From: CAYQAJ01 sp964415245
Lineage (GTDB): Bacteria; Planctomycetota; Planctomycetia; Pirellulales; Pirellulaceae
Assembly: GCA_964415245.1 (NCBI GenBank)
Contig: CAYQAJ010000009.1
Coordinates: forward strand, 1 to 45,410
DNA length: 45,410 nt
Direction of reading: 5' to 3'
Each line of letters begins with the position of its first letter. The stretch's first letter is position 1. The notes under the pieces were generated by a model. It searched no databases. It worked only from the letters and a program-made list of their open reading frames with translations, and was not told where the DNA came from. This document shows positions 14,809-24,131 of this stretch, one piece after another. A program made the position numbers and the translations under genes.

Positions 14809-16014
14809 ATGAGAGTCACGTGGGTAGGGGCACGAAGCGACTATTCCGTCGCAATCGTCTGTGCGGTATTGATTCTGTTTGCCGTGAGTGCGGCAGCAAC
14901 GCTGCGCGCCGACAACGATATCGATTCCGCCGCCGCTTCGTCAGCGGCCGCATCGGTCGACGAAGCCGCACCGACCGAAGAAGCGGTCGATGCCGACGTC
15001 GCCCAGCTCATCGAGCAGCTCGACGCTGACCGCTTTGCTCAGCGTCAGGCCGCGACGCAGAAGTTGCTGGAAAAGGGAAAGTCGGTCATTCCCGCGCTTA
15101 TCGAAGCGGCCGGAAGCGAAAGCCGCGAAGTCTCGGGCCGCGCCGTAGAGATTCTTAAGAGGCACGTAGCGACCGGCGACGAGGAGATGAAGACCGCAGC
15201 CAAGGAGGCTCTGGACAAAATCGCGGCCGGCGACAACGCCGCGGCAGCCGCTCGCGCTCGCGAGGCATTGACTCCCCCGGAGGAGGCAGCGCCGGCAGGT
15301 CGCAACTTCCAGATTGCGCCGGGCCGTCTTCGCATTCAGGTGCGTGCCCTGGGGGGGCAGGGAGCGCGTCGCATTCGCGTCAGCAACGTCAACGGCGTGA
15401 AGGATATCGAGGTGCACGACGGCGAGCGCTCGGTAAAGATCCACGACGACCCGGCCAAGGGCATCAAGATGGAGGTCACCCAGAAGAAGGACGGCAAGGA
15501 GGTAACGGAAAAGTTTGAGGCGAAAGACGCCGACGATCTGAAAAAGAATCACCCCCAGGCTCACAAGATCTACGAGGAGTTTTCGCGCGGCAACGGCGGC
15601 ATACAGATTCGCGCAGTACCGGTGCCGGGTGGTGTGCCGCTTCCCAGAGGAGTGCCGATTCCCGGCGGCGCGCCAATGCCAGTACCTGGTGGCGCTCCCG
15701 CTGTTCCTGGCGCAGCGTTGCCGCCGGGAGTAATTCCACCTGGGGCGATTCCGCCGGGTGCCCTTCCGGCCGACGGAGCGGCGAATCTCCGCGAATTCTT
15801 TCGAAAAGCCGACGAAGCCCGCCGCGACGCGGTTCTTGACCTGTTGCAGAAGAGGATCGACGAGCTCGAGCGACAGGCCAAGGCGATGGGGGAGGAAGCG
15901 GCCGACGACAAGAAGCTCTCTGAGATTGTCAAACACCTCAAGGAAGCCCGCCGTCAGTACGAAGCGCAACCTCTCCATGGCCTCCCGCAACCCGAAGGCG
16001 ACGCGGCTCCCTAA
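14809..16014 (+). CDS. Exported HEAT-like / Pro-Gly-rich protein of unknown function
   Basis: A 401-residue protein. The start at ATG 14809 is chosen because it places a signal peptide at the N-terminus (hydrophobic VAIVCAVLILFAVSAAATL, about residues 14-32). Residues about 60-150 are two or three HEAT-like helical repeats (DADRFAQRQAATQKLLEKG). A beta-rich acidic/basic middle part (about 165-255) is followed by a Pro/Gly repeat tract (about 272-315) made of short PGGVP/PGGAP units. A charged coiled-coil-like helix ends the protein (about 325-385). It resembles planctomycete envelope proteins with HEAT repeats, which probably act in protein-protein contact; no enzyme motif is seen. Confidence 0.75.
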   Translation: MRVTWVGARSDYSVAIVCAVLILFAVSAAATLRADNDIDSAAASSAAASVDEAAPTEEAVDADVAQLIEQLDADRFAQRQAATQKLLEKGKSVIPALIEAAGSESREVSGRAVEILKRHVATGDEEMKTAAKEALDKIAAGDNAAAAARAREALTPPEEAAPAGRNFQIAPGRLRIQVRALGGQGARRIRVSNVNGVKDIEVHDGERSVKIHDDPAKGIKMEVTQKKDGKEVTEKFEAKDADDLKKNHPQAHKIYEEFSRGNGGIQIRAVPVPGGVPLPRGVPIPGGAPMPVPGGAPAVPGAALPPGVIPPGAIPPGALPADGAANLREFFRKADEARRDAVLDLLQKRIDELERQAKAMGEEAADDKKLSEIVKHLKEARRQYEAQPLHGLPQPEGDAAP

Positions 16015-16274
16015 CGCAACCGCAAGTTGCCTTCGAAGCGAGATTCTCTCCCTGGCCGCTGCCCCATGTTGCCCTGGCGAGCCCATCTCTGAGCATGAAT
16101 CGCGTCCGGGCGTGGCTGGTCAGTCGCGCGTCCACTTCCGACGGTTAGGCAGGGGGAGCGGCGATTCGGTAACCGCGGCGCGCTGATGGGTCTCGTCTCT
16201 TCGGCCCATACTTTGACCGAGCGAATGCGCCGCCGCTTGACGCGCCCCTGTTTCGCATCGGGAGGGCGTCGGCC

Positions 16275-17150
16275 ATGACGTCCTCCCTGGAAACGGCAAT
16301 TCGCCTGGGATGCTTTGTGGGCATTCTGGCGCTCATGGCGACGTGGGAGTTTCTCGCGCCGCGCCGCAAATTGGTCGTGAAGAAACCGCTACGGTGGGCC
16401 AGCAATCTGGCCCTCGTCGGGCTGAACTCGGTGTTGCTGCGATTGGCAGCGCCGCTCTCGACGGTGGCGACGGCCGTTGTGGTCAGTGAGAATGGTTGGG
16501 GCCTGCTGAATCAATGGCCGCTTCCACCCTGGTTGGCTCTCGTGCTGGCCGTGGTGGCGCTCGATCTGGCCATCTACCTGCAGCACGTGCTGTTTCATGC
16601 CGTCCCCATCTTGTGGCGGCTGCACATGGTGCATCACGCCGACCTCGATTTCGACGTGACCACCGGCCTGCGATTTCACACGATCGAGATTTTTCTCTCC
16701 GCGGTTCTGCGCATGGGGACTGTGGCCGCCTTGGGCGCCGGCCCCTGGAGCGTCGTGGTGTTCGTGGTGCTGCTCAATGCCACGTCGATGTTCAACCACG
16801 GCAACATCCGCCTGCCGCGATCTGCCGATCGGTTGCTGCGGCTGGTCGTCGTGACGCCCGAAATGCACCGCGTGCATCACTCGGTGCTCGTGCGGGAGAC
16901 CAACAGCAACTTCGGCTTCAACCTGCCCTGGTGGGATTTTCTGTTCGGCACCTACCGCAGCCAGCCCGAGCGGGGCCACGAGGAGATGACCATTGGCGTT
17001 GGGCAGCTTCGCGACGAGCGCCGCACGCAGCCGCTGCACCGCTTGCTGCTGATGCCCTTCACCGGCGCGACTGGCGACTATCCGGTGAACCGCCGCGGTG
17101 GCGAGAACGAACGACCCGCCTCGCAGAACGAATCACAATCGGTGCTGTGA
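16275..17150 (+). CDS. Sterol desaturase / fatty acid hydroxylase family membrane protein
   Basis: A 291-residue integral membrane di-iron enzyme. Hydrophobic segments lie at about 10-28, 43-70, 84-103 and 145-170. The histidine clusters of the family are visible: HVLFH (104-108), HMVHH (117-121), NHGN (His175) and HRVHH (198-202), together the eight-histidine di-iron site facing the cytoplasm. The family hydroxylates or desaturates sterols, carotenoids, fatty acids or alkylglycerols; which lipid is used here cannot be told. The C-terminal 25 residues are polar. The gene stands alone on the plus strand and converges with the dual-OB-like gene, 23 nt apart. Confidence 0.9.
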   Translation: MTSSLETAIRLGCFVGILALMATWEFLAPRRKLVVKKPLRWASNLALVGLNSVLLRLAAPLSTVATAVVVSENGWGLLNQWPLPPWLALVLAVVALDLAIYLQHVLFHAVPILWRLHMVHHADLDFDVTTGLRFHTIEIFLSAVLRMGTVAALGAGPWSVVVFVVLLNATSMFNHGNIRLPRSADRLLRLVVVTPEMHRVHHSVLVRETNSNFGFNLPWWDFLFGTYRSQPERGHEEMTIGVGQLRDERRTQPLHRLLLMPFTGATGDYPVNRRGGENERPASQNESQSVL

Positions 17151-17173
17151 AAACTCGATACGGTCCCCGTTTC

Positions 17174-17854
17174 TCACGGCAAGTGGATGTTGTTGACTTG
17201 TAGCCAGTGCACGGCTGCGGCGTGATCGCGGGGTTGGTAGGCGCGCGACAGGCCGATGCTCACCAGCGTTCGCGGTTGCGAGGCGATCGATTCATTGAAT
17301 CGGGCGACGGCGCCCGTGTCGGGCGTAACATGGTCGGCGCCGTACAGGCGGATGTCGGTCACCGGTACGCTCAGCGGGCGCTCCCCTTCGCAAAACGAAA
17401 AGCGAATCCGCGGGCGCCCATCTACTTCTTGCACGACCAGTTCCGCTTGTCTGGCCCAGTAGCAACCCAGCGAGCGCAGGCCGTGGTTCTCGGGCACGCC
17501 GCAGGTGTTGCGCCCCATCGGCTTGAGATCCGGCCCGAAAACCGAGTGCAGCGAGTCCTCCGCCACGCGAGTCATTAACTCCCAAAAGTCTCCCGCCGAG
17601 ACTTCGTCGACGACGCGTGCCGCTTCGGCCTCGAAGTGGCGATCTTCGATTTCCGGCACGCGGCCGACGAACCGCGTTTCGCCCAGGTCCACCACGCGCG
17701 CGAGCTCGAACGGACCGCCGTGTACGGCCAGCATGTCGGTTTTCATCATCCCCGACAGCACCGGGCGCACGTGCCGCAGCGTTTGCGGATCAATGCCCGC
17801 CACGCACATGAAACCCATCTGCATCCGCGTGAGGTGGTTGACGACGATGCGCAC
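17174..17854 (-). CDS. Dual-OB-type (DuOB-like) domain protein, third gene of the DUF488 operon
   Basis: A 226-residue cytoplasmic protein beginning MRIVVNHLTRMQMGFMCVAG, a start I associate with the dual OB-fold domain found beside DUF488 genes; this recall could not be checked. Later segments such as NHGLRSLGCYWARQ and the C-terminal SIGLSRAY with a Trp-rich tail are consistent with a beta-rich protein. No catalytic motif or membrane segment is visible. It lies 31 nt after the second DUF488 gene and is probably co-transcribed with both. OB folds usually bind nucleic acid or nucleotides, so with recQ divergent upstream a nucleic-acid role is plausible, as inference only. Confidence 0.65.
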   Translation of the reverse strand: MRIVVNHLTRMQMGFMCVAGIDPQTLRHVRPVLSGMMKTDMLAVHGGPFELARVVDLGETRFVGRVPEIEDRHFEAEAARVVDEVSAGDFWELMTRVAEDSLHSVFGPDLKPMGRNTCGVPENHGLRSLGCYWARQAELVVQEVDGRPRIRFSFCEGERPLSVPVTDIRLYGADHVTPDTGAVARFNESIASQPRTLVSIGLSRAYQPRDHAAAVHWLQVNNIHLP

Positions 17855-17885
17855 GACGCGCCCGCTCCAGCATCGGGGAATAGGA

Positions 17886-18323
17886 TCACAAATGAACCGC
17901 CCGCACGTCCGGCCAGTGCTGCTGCAAGTATTCGATGACCAACCGGCGATGGCAGAATTCAGGCGTGGCCTCGCTGCACAAGAGGACCGTGGCGGGCTGA
18001 AAGTCGTCGGGAGACAGTGCTTTCTCGATTCGCCGTTCGCGCATCAGTTCGAGAAACCGCCGCTCGTACTCATCCCACGAGCCGCCGTTCTTCTTGTACT
18101 CGTCGAGCATTTCCCGCGTGGGGGCCAACAGCGGCTGATGTTCGTAGCGGGCGTCGCAAAGTTCGGCCAGAAAATACGCCAGGTCGTCCTGCTTGGCGAA
18201 AGCCGCCAGTTGCGACCGGTTGTTCAGCCGCACGTCCAACAGCTTGCGGATGCCCGCTTGCTTCAGTCGTCCGAAGAAGTCGGCGGCGGAGCTTTGGGTG
18301 AAACCGATCGTAAAGATTTCCAC
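17886..18323 (-). CDS. DUF488 family protein, second copy
   Basis: A 145-residue protein starting at GTG 18323 with (M)EIFTIGFTQ, the standard DUF488 N-terminus, preceded by GGAG seven bases upstream. Family motifs are LLDVRLNNRSQ (the DVR motif) and the Cys-Ser-Glu...Cys-His-Arg signature CSEATPEFCHR near the C-terminus. It overlaps the 3' end of the first DUF488 gene by 61 nt in another frame, so the two are translationally coupled. The two copies differ considerably, suggesting distinct roles or a heteromer. DUF488 has no assigned reaction; the conserved Cys/His/Arg set suggests a nucleotide- or RNA-related activity. Confidence 0.85.
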   Translation of the reverse strand: MEIFTIGFTQSSAADFFGRLKQAGIRKLLDVRLNNRSQLAAFAKQDDLAYFLAELCDARYEHQPLLAPTREMLDEYKKNGGSWDEYERRFLELMRERRIEKALSPDDFQPATVLLCSEATPEFCHRRLVIEYLQQHWPDVRAVHL

Positions 18324-18847
18324 GAATCGTGCTCCATTTCGGCAAACAGGACTCCCTGCCGCTGCAAGCAGCCCGCAGCGGCGCGAACCTGGTCGTCCGA
18401 GGCTAGCGAGCCGTCGCCGCGAATGTGCTGCACCGCGACGCCCGAAGCGCGCAACACGCGTGTGACCAGCAGAAAGCGGTGACAAACCGCCGGGTCTTCC
18501 TCGCTGCACATGATGGCGACCCGGTACTTGGCCATGCCCGTTTCGAGTCGTTCGAGCCCGCGCTCAAACTCGGGCGTCTCCGCTACGAGGTGATACAGCA
18601 CGTAACCTTCGGCGTCGTACAGGTTCTCGCTCGCGGGGCGGCCACCGAGCTCATCGCCCAGAAACACGTATCGGATGCCGCGCTGGGCCAGCGCCGCCTG
18701 CAGCGGCTCGGAATTGAAATGCGGCGTATATCGCGAATACGGTTGCGAACGGACGTCGCCCAGCACTTCGATCCCGTGTTGTTTCAGCAGCGCGCAAAAG
18801 TGGTCCTCATCGTGATTCGAATGCCCGATGGTGTACAAAGTGCCCAT
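18263..18847 (-). CDS. DUF488 family protein, first copy
   Basis: A 194-residue protein starting MGTLYTIGHSNHDEDHF, the canonical DUF488 N-terminus. An upstream in-frame extension to 18961 overlaps the recQ promoter region and has no family features, so ATG 18847 is preferred. Motifs are GDVRSQPYSRYTPHF and the signature CSEEDPAVCHRFLL. The C-terminal 24 residues are Ser/Pro-rich and overlap the next gene. It is the first gene of a three-gene minus-strand operon (DUF488, DUF488, dual-OB-like), divergent from recQ across a 150-bp region. Confidence 0.87.
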   Translation of the reverse strand: MGTLYTIGHSNHDEDHFCALLKQHGIEVLGDVRSQPYSRYTPHFNSEPLQAALAQRGIRYVFLGDELGGRPASENLYDAEGYVLYHLVAETPEFERGLERLETGMAKYRVAIMCSEEDPAVCHRFLLVTRVLRASGVAVQHIRGDGSLASDDQVRAAAGCLQRQGVLFAEMEHDSWKSLRSVSPKAPPPTSSDD

Positions 18848-18944
18848 GACGATGCCGCTCGGAAACGCGCGACGCTTGAATTCGGGCGAACTCGTCGCCG
18901 CGCCGCACCCGCCTCGATTTGTGGTGCCGCTCATTCTGGCGCGA

Positions 18945-18974
18945 CTGCCAACCGGCGCCAAGGAGCATTATAAT
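18945..18974 (+). promoter_or_regulatory. Candidate promoter of recQ
   Basis: A perfect -10 box TATAAT (18969-18974) lies 24 nt before the recQ ATG. The best -35 match is CTGCCA (18945-18950) with 18-nt spacing, only 4/6. Transcription would begin at about 18981, leaving a 5' leader of about 17 nt. Confidence 0.5.
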
Positions 18975-18997
18975 GCGGCCCCTGGGAACTGGCCGTC

Positions 18998-21148
18998 ATG
19001 TTGCACGACCTTCTAAAGCAACATTGGGGTTACGACTCGTTTCTGCCCCTGCAAGAAGAAGCCATTCGTTGCGCGTTGGAAAGGCGCGACTCGCTGGTCG
19101 TGCTGCCGACCGGCGGGGGCAAGTCGCTGTGCTATCAGTTACCGGCGCTGTGCATGGACGGCCTGGCGATCGTCGTTTCGCCCCTCATCTCGCTGATGAA
19201 GGACCAGGTCGACGCGCTGGGGGAAATCGGAATTCCCGCCGCCGCGCTCAACAGCGCTTCGAGCGCCGAGCAGCAGCGCCGCACGGTGCGCGACATTGCC
19301 GAGGGCCGGCTCAAAATCGTGTACCTGGCCCCCGAACGCCTGCTCGCGCCGGCCACGCTCGATTTGCTGGCAAGCACGAAGATTTCCCTGATCGCGGTCG
19401 ACGAGGCGCATTGCATCAGCAGTTGGGGACACGACTTTCGCCCGGAGTACCGCGGGCTCAGCCAAATCCGCGGCCGCTTTCCAGGTGTGTCGCTCCACGG
19501 CTTCACGGCCACCGCCACCGAGCAAGTTCGCGCCGACATCGCGGCGCAACTCCATCTGAAAGACCCGAAGATTCTGGTCGGCAGCTTTCATCGCCCGAAT
19601 CTGTTCTATCACGTGGAGCGTCGCGCCACCGGTTGGAACCAGGTTTGCAACGTGATGGAGAGGTTTCGCAATCAGGCGGGGATCGTGTACGCCATCACGC
19701 GCGATCGCGTCGAACAGATCAGCCAAACGCTCAATCAATTGGGCTATCGCACGTTGCCCTACCACGCCGGTTTGCCGGAAGCGGTCCGCACGCGCCACCA
19801 GGAAGCGCTCATCAACGACGAAATCGAAGCGATCGTGGCCACGGTCGCCTTCGGCATGGGCATCGACAAGTCGAACGTCCGCTTTGTGATTCACGCCGAA
19901 GTGCCCAAGTCGCTGGAAAGCTATCAGCAGGAAAGCGGTCGGGCCGGCCGCGACGCCCTGGAGGCCGAGTGCTGGCTGCTCTACTCGGGGCAGGATTTTA
20001 TGACGTGGCAGCGGATCATTGACAACTCGCCCAACGAATCGCGCGCCGCCGCGCTCGAGTCGCTGCAAAAGATGCGCGACTACTGCGTTTCGACCACCTG
20101 CCGCCACGGGCAACTGGTCGGGCACTTTGGACAACGCCTCGCCAACGATTGCCAGGCTTGCGACGTTTGCCTGGGCAAGCTTACTTTGTCGCCAGATTCG
20201 CTCGTGCTGGGGCAAAAAATCCTGTCGTGTGTCGTCCGCTGTCGCCAGAGATTCGGCGCCGAGCACATCACGAAGGTTCTTGCGGGCAGCAATGAGGCCA
20301 GGGTCGTAAAGTTCGGCCACAACCAATTGAGCACCTGGGGATTGCTCAAAGAGGTGCCACGCAGGCAAATCCGCGATTGGATCGATCAACTCGTCGCTCA
20401 GGGGTTTTTGGAGAGCGTCGGCGAATATCCGGTTCTCACGGTAACGCCAACGGGACGGCAGGTTTTGCGCGGCGAAACGTCGCCCGAATTGTCGCAGCCC
20501 GCGGTTCGCGATAAAGCCGTGACGCCAGCGCGATTGGTCGATTCGTGGGAAGGCGTCGATCGCGGGCTGTTCGACGAGCTGCGCCGGTTGCGGGCCCAAC
20601 TGGCGGGCAAAGCGAAGGTGGCGGCGTTCATCATCTTCAGCGACGCCACGCTCCGCGACCTGGCCCGCCGCCGGCCGACTTCGCGCGAAGCACTGCTCGG
20701 CGTGCACGGCATCGGCCAGCACAAGAGCGAGGCGTATGGGGCCGCAGTCATCGAATTGATCGACCGCCATTGCCGCGAGCACGATATCGTCGCCAACGTG
20801 GCCGTGGAAATGCCGGTGCGACGCGCCGATGCGGCCCATGCAGCGCCGAGCCGGACGGCCAGCGCATCGTTCGAGCTGTTCGACCAGGGTTTGAGCATCG
20901 CGGAGATCGGCGAGCGATTGGGCCGCGCCCCTTCCACCGTTCTCGACTACCTCCTGCAATACATTCACGCCCGCAAGATCACCGATGCCTCCCGCTGGGC
21001 CTCGCCGTACGAAATCCAGCAGATCGAAACCGCGGCCCAGTTCAACGACACCGAGCGACTCAAGCCCATTCACGAGGCGCTGCACGGCCGCGTAAGCTAC
21101 GAAACGATCCGCATGGTTTTGCAGTGCGCGCGGAACCGCGACGGGTGA
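18998..21148 (+). CDS. recQ: ATP-dependent DNA helicase RecQ
   Basis: A 716-residue 3'-5' DNA helicase acting in recombination and fork repair. Helicase motifs are TGGGKS (38-43), DEAH (135-138), GFTATAT, and motif VI QQESGRAGRD. The RecQ zinc site has Cys368, 385, 388 and 391 (NDCQACDVC). A winged-helix RQC domain spans about 400-495 and an HRDC domain about 517-595 (GVHGIGQHKSEAYG). The C-terminal about 620-712 is a helix-turn-helix extension (FELFDQGLSIAEIGERLGR), like the HTH_40 domain of Bacteroidetes/planctomycete RecQ. All parts look intact. It is divergent from two DUF488 genes, a neighbourhood worth testing as a functional unit. Confidence 0.96.
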   Translation: MLHDLLKQHWGYDSFLPLQEEAIRCALERRDSLVVLPTGGGKSLCYQLPALCMDGLAIVVSPLISLMKDQVDALGEIGIPAAALNSASSAEQQRRTVRDIAEGRLKIVYLAPERLLAPATLDLLASTKISLIAVDEAHCISSWGHDFRPEYRGLSQIRGRFPGVSLHGFTATATEQVRADIAAQLHLKDPKILVGSFHRPNLFYHVERRATGWNQVCNVMERFRNQAGIVYAITRDRVEQISQTLNQLGYRTLPYHAGLPEAVRTRHQEALINDEIEAIVATVAFGMGIDKSNVRFVIHAEVPKSLESYQQESGRAGRDALEAECWLLYSGQDFMTWQRIIDNSPNESRAAALESLQKMRDYCVSTTCRHGQLVGHFGQRLANDCQACDVCLGKLTLSPDSLVLGQKILSCVVRCRQRFGAEHITKVLAGSNEARVVKFGHNQLSTWGLLKEVPRRQIRDWIDQLVAQGFLESVGEYPVLTVTPTGRQVLRGETSPELSQPAVRDKAVTPARLVDSWEGVDRGLFDELRRLRAQLAGKAKVAAFIIFSDATLRDLARRRPTSREALLGVHGIGQHKSEAYGAAVIELIDRHCREHDIVANVAVEMPVRRADAAHAAPSRTASASFELFDQGLSIAEIGERLGRAPSTVLDYLLQYIHARKITDASRWASPYEIQQIETAAQFNDTERLKPIHEALHGRVSYETIRMVLQCARNRDG

Positions 21149-21189
21149 AGATCGAAAGCGGTTCGTGACTGGTCGTTGCCGATGGTGCG

Positions 21190-22938
21190 TTACCGAGTCG
21201 TCGCTTTCTCGGCGCTTACCGGTTCCTGGTCGCGCTTTGTGGTCTCATCGCGCTTCGCGCCAGGATCGAGCACGCGCCGCGCTTTCAGGTCGTATCGCCC
21301 GCCGGGGTGCACGCTGACGTAATCGCGCTTGGCATCGTCGGCCGAGTTGCGGTAGTCGTAGAATTGCACGCTGTTGCGGCCTACCACTTCTCCCACGTGG
21401 CCTTGCACGATCAGTGCGGTCGACTCGTCGACTCCGATGCCCAGGTACTGTGGGTAAGTCTGCATTAGCGTTGTCATTTCCGCAAAGCGATTGCGCTGGG
21501 CAAAGTGCTGATCAATCGCCGTGCCGGGCAGAAAGCCCAGGCCGCGCTCGTACCCCTCGGACATGATGTCCGCGTTACCCAACGGATTGCCGCGGCACAG
21601 GTAGTCGCCCTGGATGGTCGCCCCGGCCGAGCTTCCGCCGATGACGCCGCCGCGGTGGAGCATTTCCAACATCGCCGCGTGCGCCTGGGTGTTTTCATAA
21701 GTGTCGACGAATCGCCACTGCCGTCCACCGCCAAACCAGATACCGCCCGCGCGACGCAACAGATCGAGCGATTCGGGCGACTCCACTTCTTCGATGGTTC
21801 GCGCCTTGAGCACGACCGCGTTGCGAGCGCCCGCCTCGCCGAAGACCCGCTTCTCCGCTTCACCGGATTTGGGACTCGGGTCGGCCGTGGGCAATACGAC
21901 GATCAGCGCGTCGGGTCCGCCGGCCAACTCGATGAAACGCCGCATCGCTTCGACCGGCAGTCCGCCGCCCCCGACGATCACCAGCGTGCCGCCTTCGACC
22001 TCCGGAACTCCGGGCTCTTGGGGCGGGAAACCGGTCTGTACGCGACCCACCGCCATACGCCGCAGCGCCGTGAAGTCGGCCAACTCGCCCGACTTCACTT
22101 CCATCGTGCGGGCCGCGCGGGTTGGCGATGCCGCCAGCGCAAGAGCGACCTTTCCCTCGCCGAGCACGCGCAATCGCCGACCGCGCACGAAGAGCGCGCA
22201 ATTGTCCTCGATTCCGACGCCGAAGTTGCCGGGATGGGATTCGACAAGCTGCAGCAGACGCGAATGCGTTTCGTCGGCCTCAAAGCCGGGCATCACGACG
22301 ACGCCGGGCAACAGGTCGAGACCATTGGCCGCTACGTCGGCTGAATCGTTCTTCGGCGTGGAAGCGAACAACCTCGCCAACGCCGCCCCGCCCGCTGCAT
22401 TGCCTCCCACGACGCCCCGCCGCGCCAGTAAAGCCCGCAGCTCATCGACGACCCCAGCCGCCTTCAAAGCGGTTGCCACTTTCGCCGCCTCGCTTCCCAC
22501 AATCCACACGCCGCTCGCCTCGTGGACCCGCTCGCTTGCCGTTTTGGCGCTCCGGGGAGCATTGCTCGTCGCATCGCCCCCGCTCTCGATTCCTCTCCCG
22601 ATAACGATCACGTCGACACTGGCGGGTTTGAAAGCGTTCCACTTCTCTCGCAGCGCCTCGATCCGTTCCGGGGCACTATCGGCTGGTTCGCCGTCGGCCA
22701 CGATAATGCACAACCGCGCCGAATCAACCCCCGCCAATTCGACGAACCGCTTCGCCGCCGCATCGGGCACTTCGCTCCCGCCCGCGACGATGATCGCCCC
22801 GCCGATCCCGTCGGGCGAGATTCGCTCTCCGGCCGCGGGATGCTCTTCCTCCGCTCGGGCAATTCGCTGAATTGGCGCCACCACCAACAGGCAAATCGCC
22901 GTGATCGTCGCCCAAGCAACGCATCTCGCGGTTTTCAT
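21190..22938 (-). CDS. Exported tandem cyanophycinase-like (peptidase S51) protein, first copy inactive
   Basis: A 582-residue protein with a signal peptide (about 1-29, ending RIARA). Two peptidase-S51 domains follow, about 45-260 and 315-535. In the second, the nucleophile elbow reads GGSSAGA (434-440, Ser437 before AGA) and DQHFAQRNR supplies the histidine, so it should be catalytic. In the first, the elbow reads GGNAAGGA (178-185): Ser is replaced by Ala181, and the Asp-Gln-His-Phe element is also missing (MPGFEADETHS), so this copy is likely inactive. Known relatives hydrolyse cyanophycin or Asp-X peptides. An exported form may be a secreted peptidase with a structural N-terminal copy. 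It converges with recQ. Confidence 0.85.
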   Translation of the reverse strand: MKTARCVAWATITAICLLVVAPIQRIARAEEEHPAAGERISPDGIGGAIIVAGGSEVPDAAAKRFVELAGVDSARLCIIVADGEPADSAPERIEALREKWNAFKPASVDVIVIGRGIESGGDATSNAPRSAKTASERVHEASGVWIVGSEAAKVATALKAAGVVDELRALLARRGVVGGNAAGGAALARLFASTPKNDSADVAANGLDLLPGVVVMPGFEADETHSRLLQLVESHPGNFGVGIEDNCALFVRGRRLRVLGEGKVALALAASPTRAARTMEVKSGELADFTALRRMAVGRVQTGFPPQEPGVPEVEGGTLVIVGGGGLPVEAMRRFIELAGGPDALIVVLPTADPSPKSGEAEKRVFGEAGARNAVVLKARTIEEVESPESLDLLRRAGGIWFGGGRQWRFVDTYENTQAHAAMLEMLHRGGVIGGSSAGATIQGDYLCRGNPLGNADIMSEGYERGLGFLPGTAIDQHFAQRNRFAEMTTLMQTYPQYLGIGVDESTALIVQGHVGEVVGRNSVQFYDYRNSADDAKRDYVSVHPGGRYDLKARRVLDPGAKRDETTKRDQEPVSAEKATTR

Positions 22939-23149
22939 TGCGGAATCCTACTCGATTCGCTCGGAAATACTCGAGCCGCCGATCGGCCGCGGTTCGGCAC
23001 GCTGCCGTTGACCTTCGCGGCCGTAATACCTTACCACATCATAATCGACGACCAAGCGCGGCTCGCTCGCTTCCTCGTCTTGCCGGACCCTAAGCCACGT
23101 TGTGGTGGGCCGATTGTATCGCCACGCCACCGCTGACCGACGCCGCCCC

Positions 23150-23737
23150 ATGAAAGTCCTCTTCCTCGGCCCGACGGATTCGCCGCTGATCGAGTATCTC
23201 CGCTCGACGGGCGACGAGGTAGTTGCTCGCTTCGAGCGCCTTGATCTAATATGGCTCAACGATCATCCCTGCGACTTCCTGGTGAGCTACGGCTACCAGC
23301 ACATCCTGCCCAAAGAGGTACTCGACGGCTTTTTCGACCGCGCCGTGAACCTGCACATCGCCCTGTTGCCGTGGAACCGCGGCTCCGACCCCAACTTCTG
23401 GAGCATCGTCGATGGCACGCCCAAGGGAGTCACCATTCATTACCTTGACGACGGCATCGACACGGGCGACATCATCGCCCAGCACGAGCTCGCGTTCTCG
23501 GCCGACGACACACTTCGAACGAGCTTCGAAAAACTTCACCGCGCGATCGAGGCCTTGTTCCGTGAGCACTGGTCCGACATTCGCGCCGGTACGTGCAGCC
23601 GAACTTCCCAGCAGGGGACCGGCACCTTTCATCGCGCCAAGGACAAGGATCGGCTTGCCCACTTGCTGACCCACGAATGGGACACATCTATCGCGGCGCT
23701 GGCCGAACGCGCCGTGGGCCAGCGCCGGCGGCACTAG
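23150..23737 (+). CDS. Formyltransferase family protein
   Basis: A 195-residue protein with the formyl_trans_N Rossmann-like fold that transfers a formyl group from 10-formyl-tetrahydrofolate. The catalytic triad is visible: Asn67 and His69 in NLHIALLPWNRG, and Asp104 in DDGIDTGDI. The start at MKVLFLGPTD is chosen because the first beta strand begins there; 16 Arg-rich codons upstream are ignored. It lacks the C-terminal domain of Met-tRNA formyltransferase and the length of purN-type proteins with extra motifs, so a role in sugar N-formylation or another small-molecule formylation is likelier. The last 25 residues are polar. It is divergent from the cyanophycinase-like gene across 211 bp. 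Confidence 0.85.
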   Translation: MKVLFLGPTDSPLIEYLRSTGDEVVARFERLDLIWLNDHPCDFLVSYGYQHILPKEVLDGFFDRAVNLHIALLPWNRGSDPNFWSIVDGTPKGVTIHYLDDGIDTGDIIAQHELAFSADDTLRTSFEKLHRAIEALFREHWSDIRAGTCSRTSQQGTGTFHRAKDKDRLAHLLTHEWDTSIAALAERAVGQRRRH

Positions 23738-24131
23738 CTGCCGTTTCGGCTTCATTGTCCGCAATTCGGGGGTGCTGGCGGAGACTCTATTGGGTCGATA
23801 CCATCCGTCGTGCAACCGCCTCGTCGCGGAAACCCCTTATCTGGCCTTGGCGCCGGCGGTTCATACGGACAAGATGTCGCCGACCATGGGTCACGTCCTG
23901 GAGCGTCCCGACTCGCTCGTCTGCAAGGTAGGCTTTTCTCCAGGGCCGGAATCCGAGATAATGGGTTGCCTGGGGTGTTTGGCAGCCTTGTGCTACGTGA
24001 ACTGCGAGTTTCTGTTGCCAAGGGTTAGCTCGCATTGACGAAGAAACACTGGGTACGACGATTTCAGTGTGACTTCGTAGCCGCGGTCGGGCATTCACGT
24101 TCGCGGACATTCATTCTCTAAGGAAGCATCA
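23738..24131. other. Intergenic region, 394 bp, no gene seen
   Basis: No frame with family features, no inverted repeat with a T tract and no tRNA were found. The stretch should hold the 3' end of the formyltransferase transcript and the promoter of the desaturase gene, whose ribosome-binding site AAGGAAG is at about 24119-24126. Confidence 0.45.

Noticed and set aside
23787..24110. 107-codon minus-strand frame before the desaturase
   Set aside because: No motif, no start context; more likely chance.
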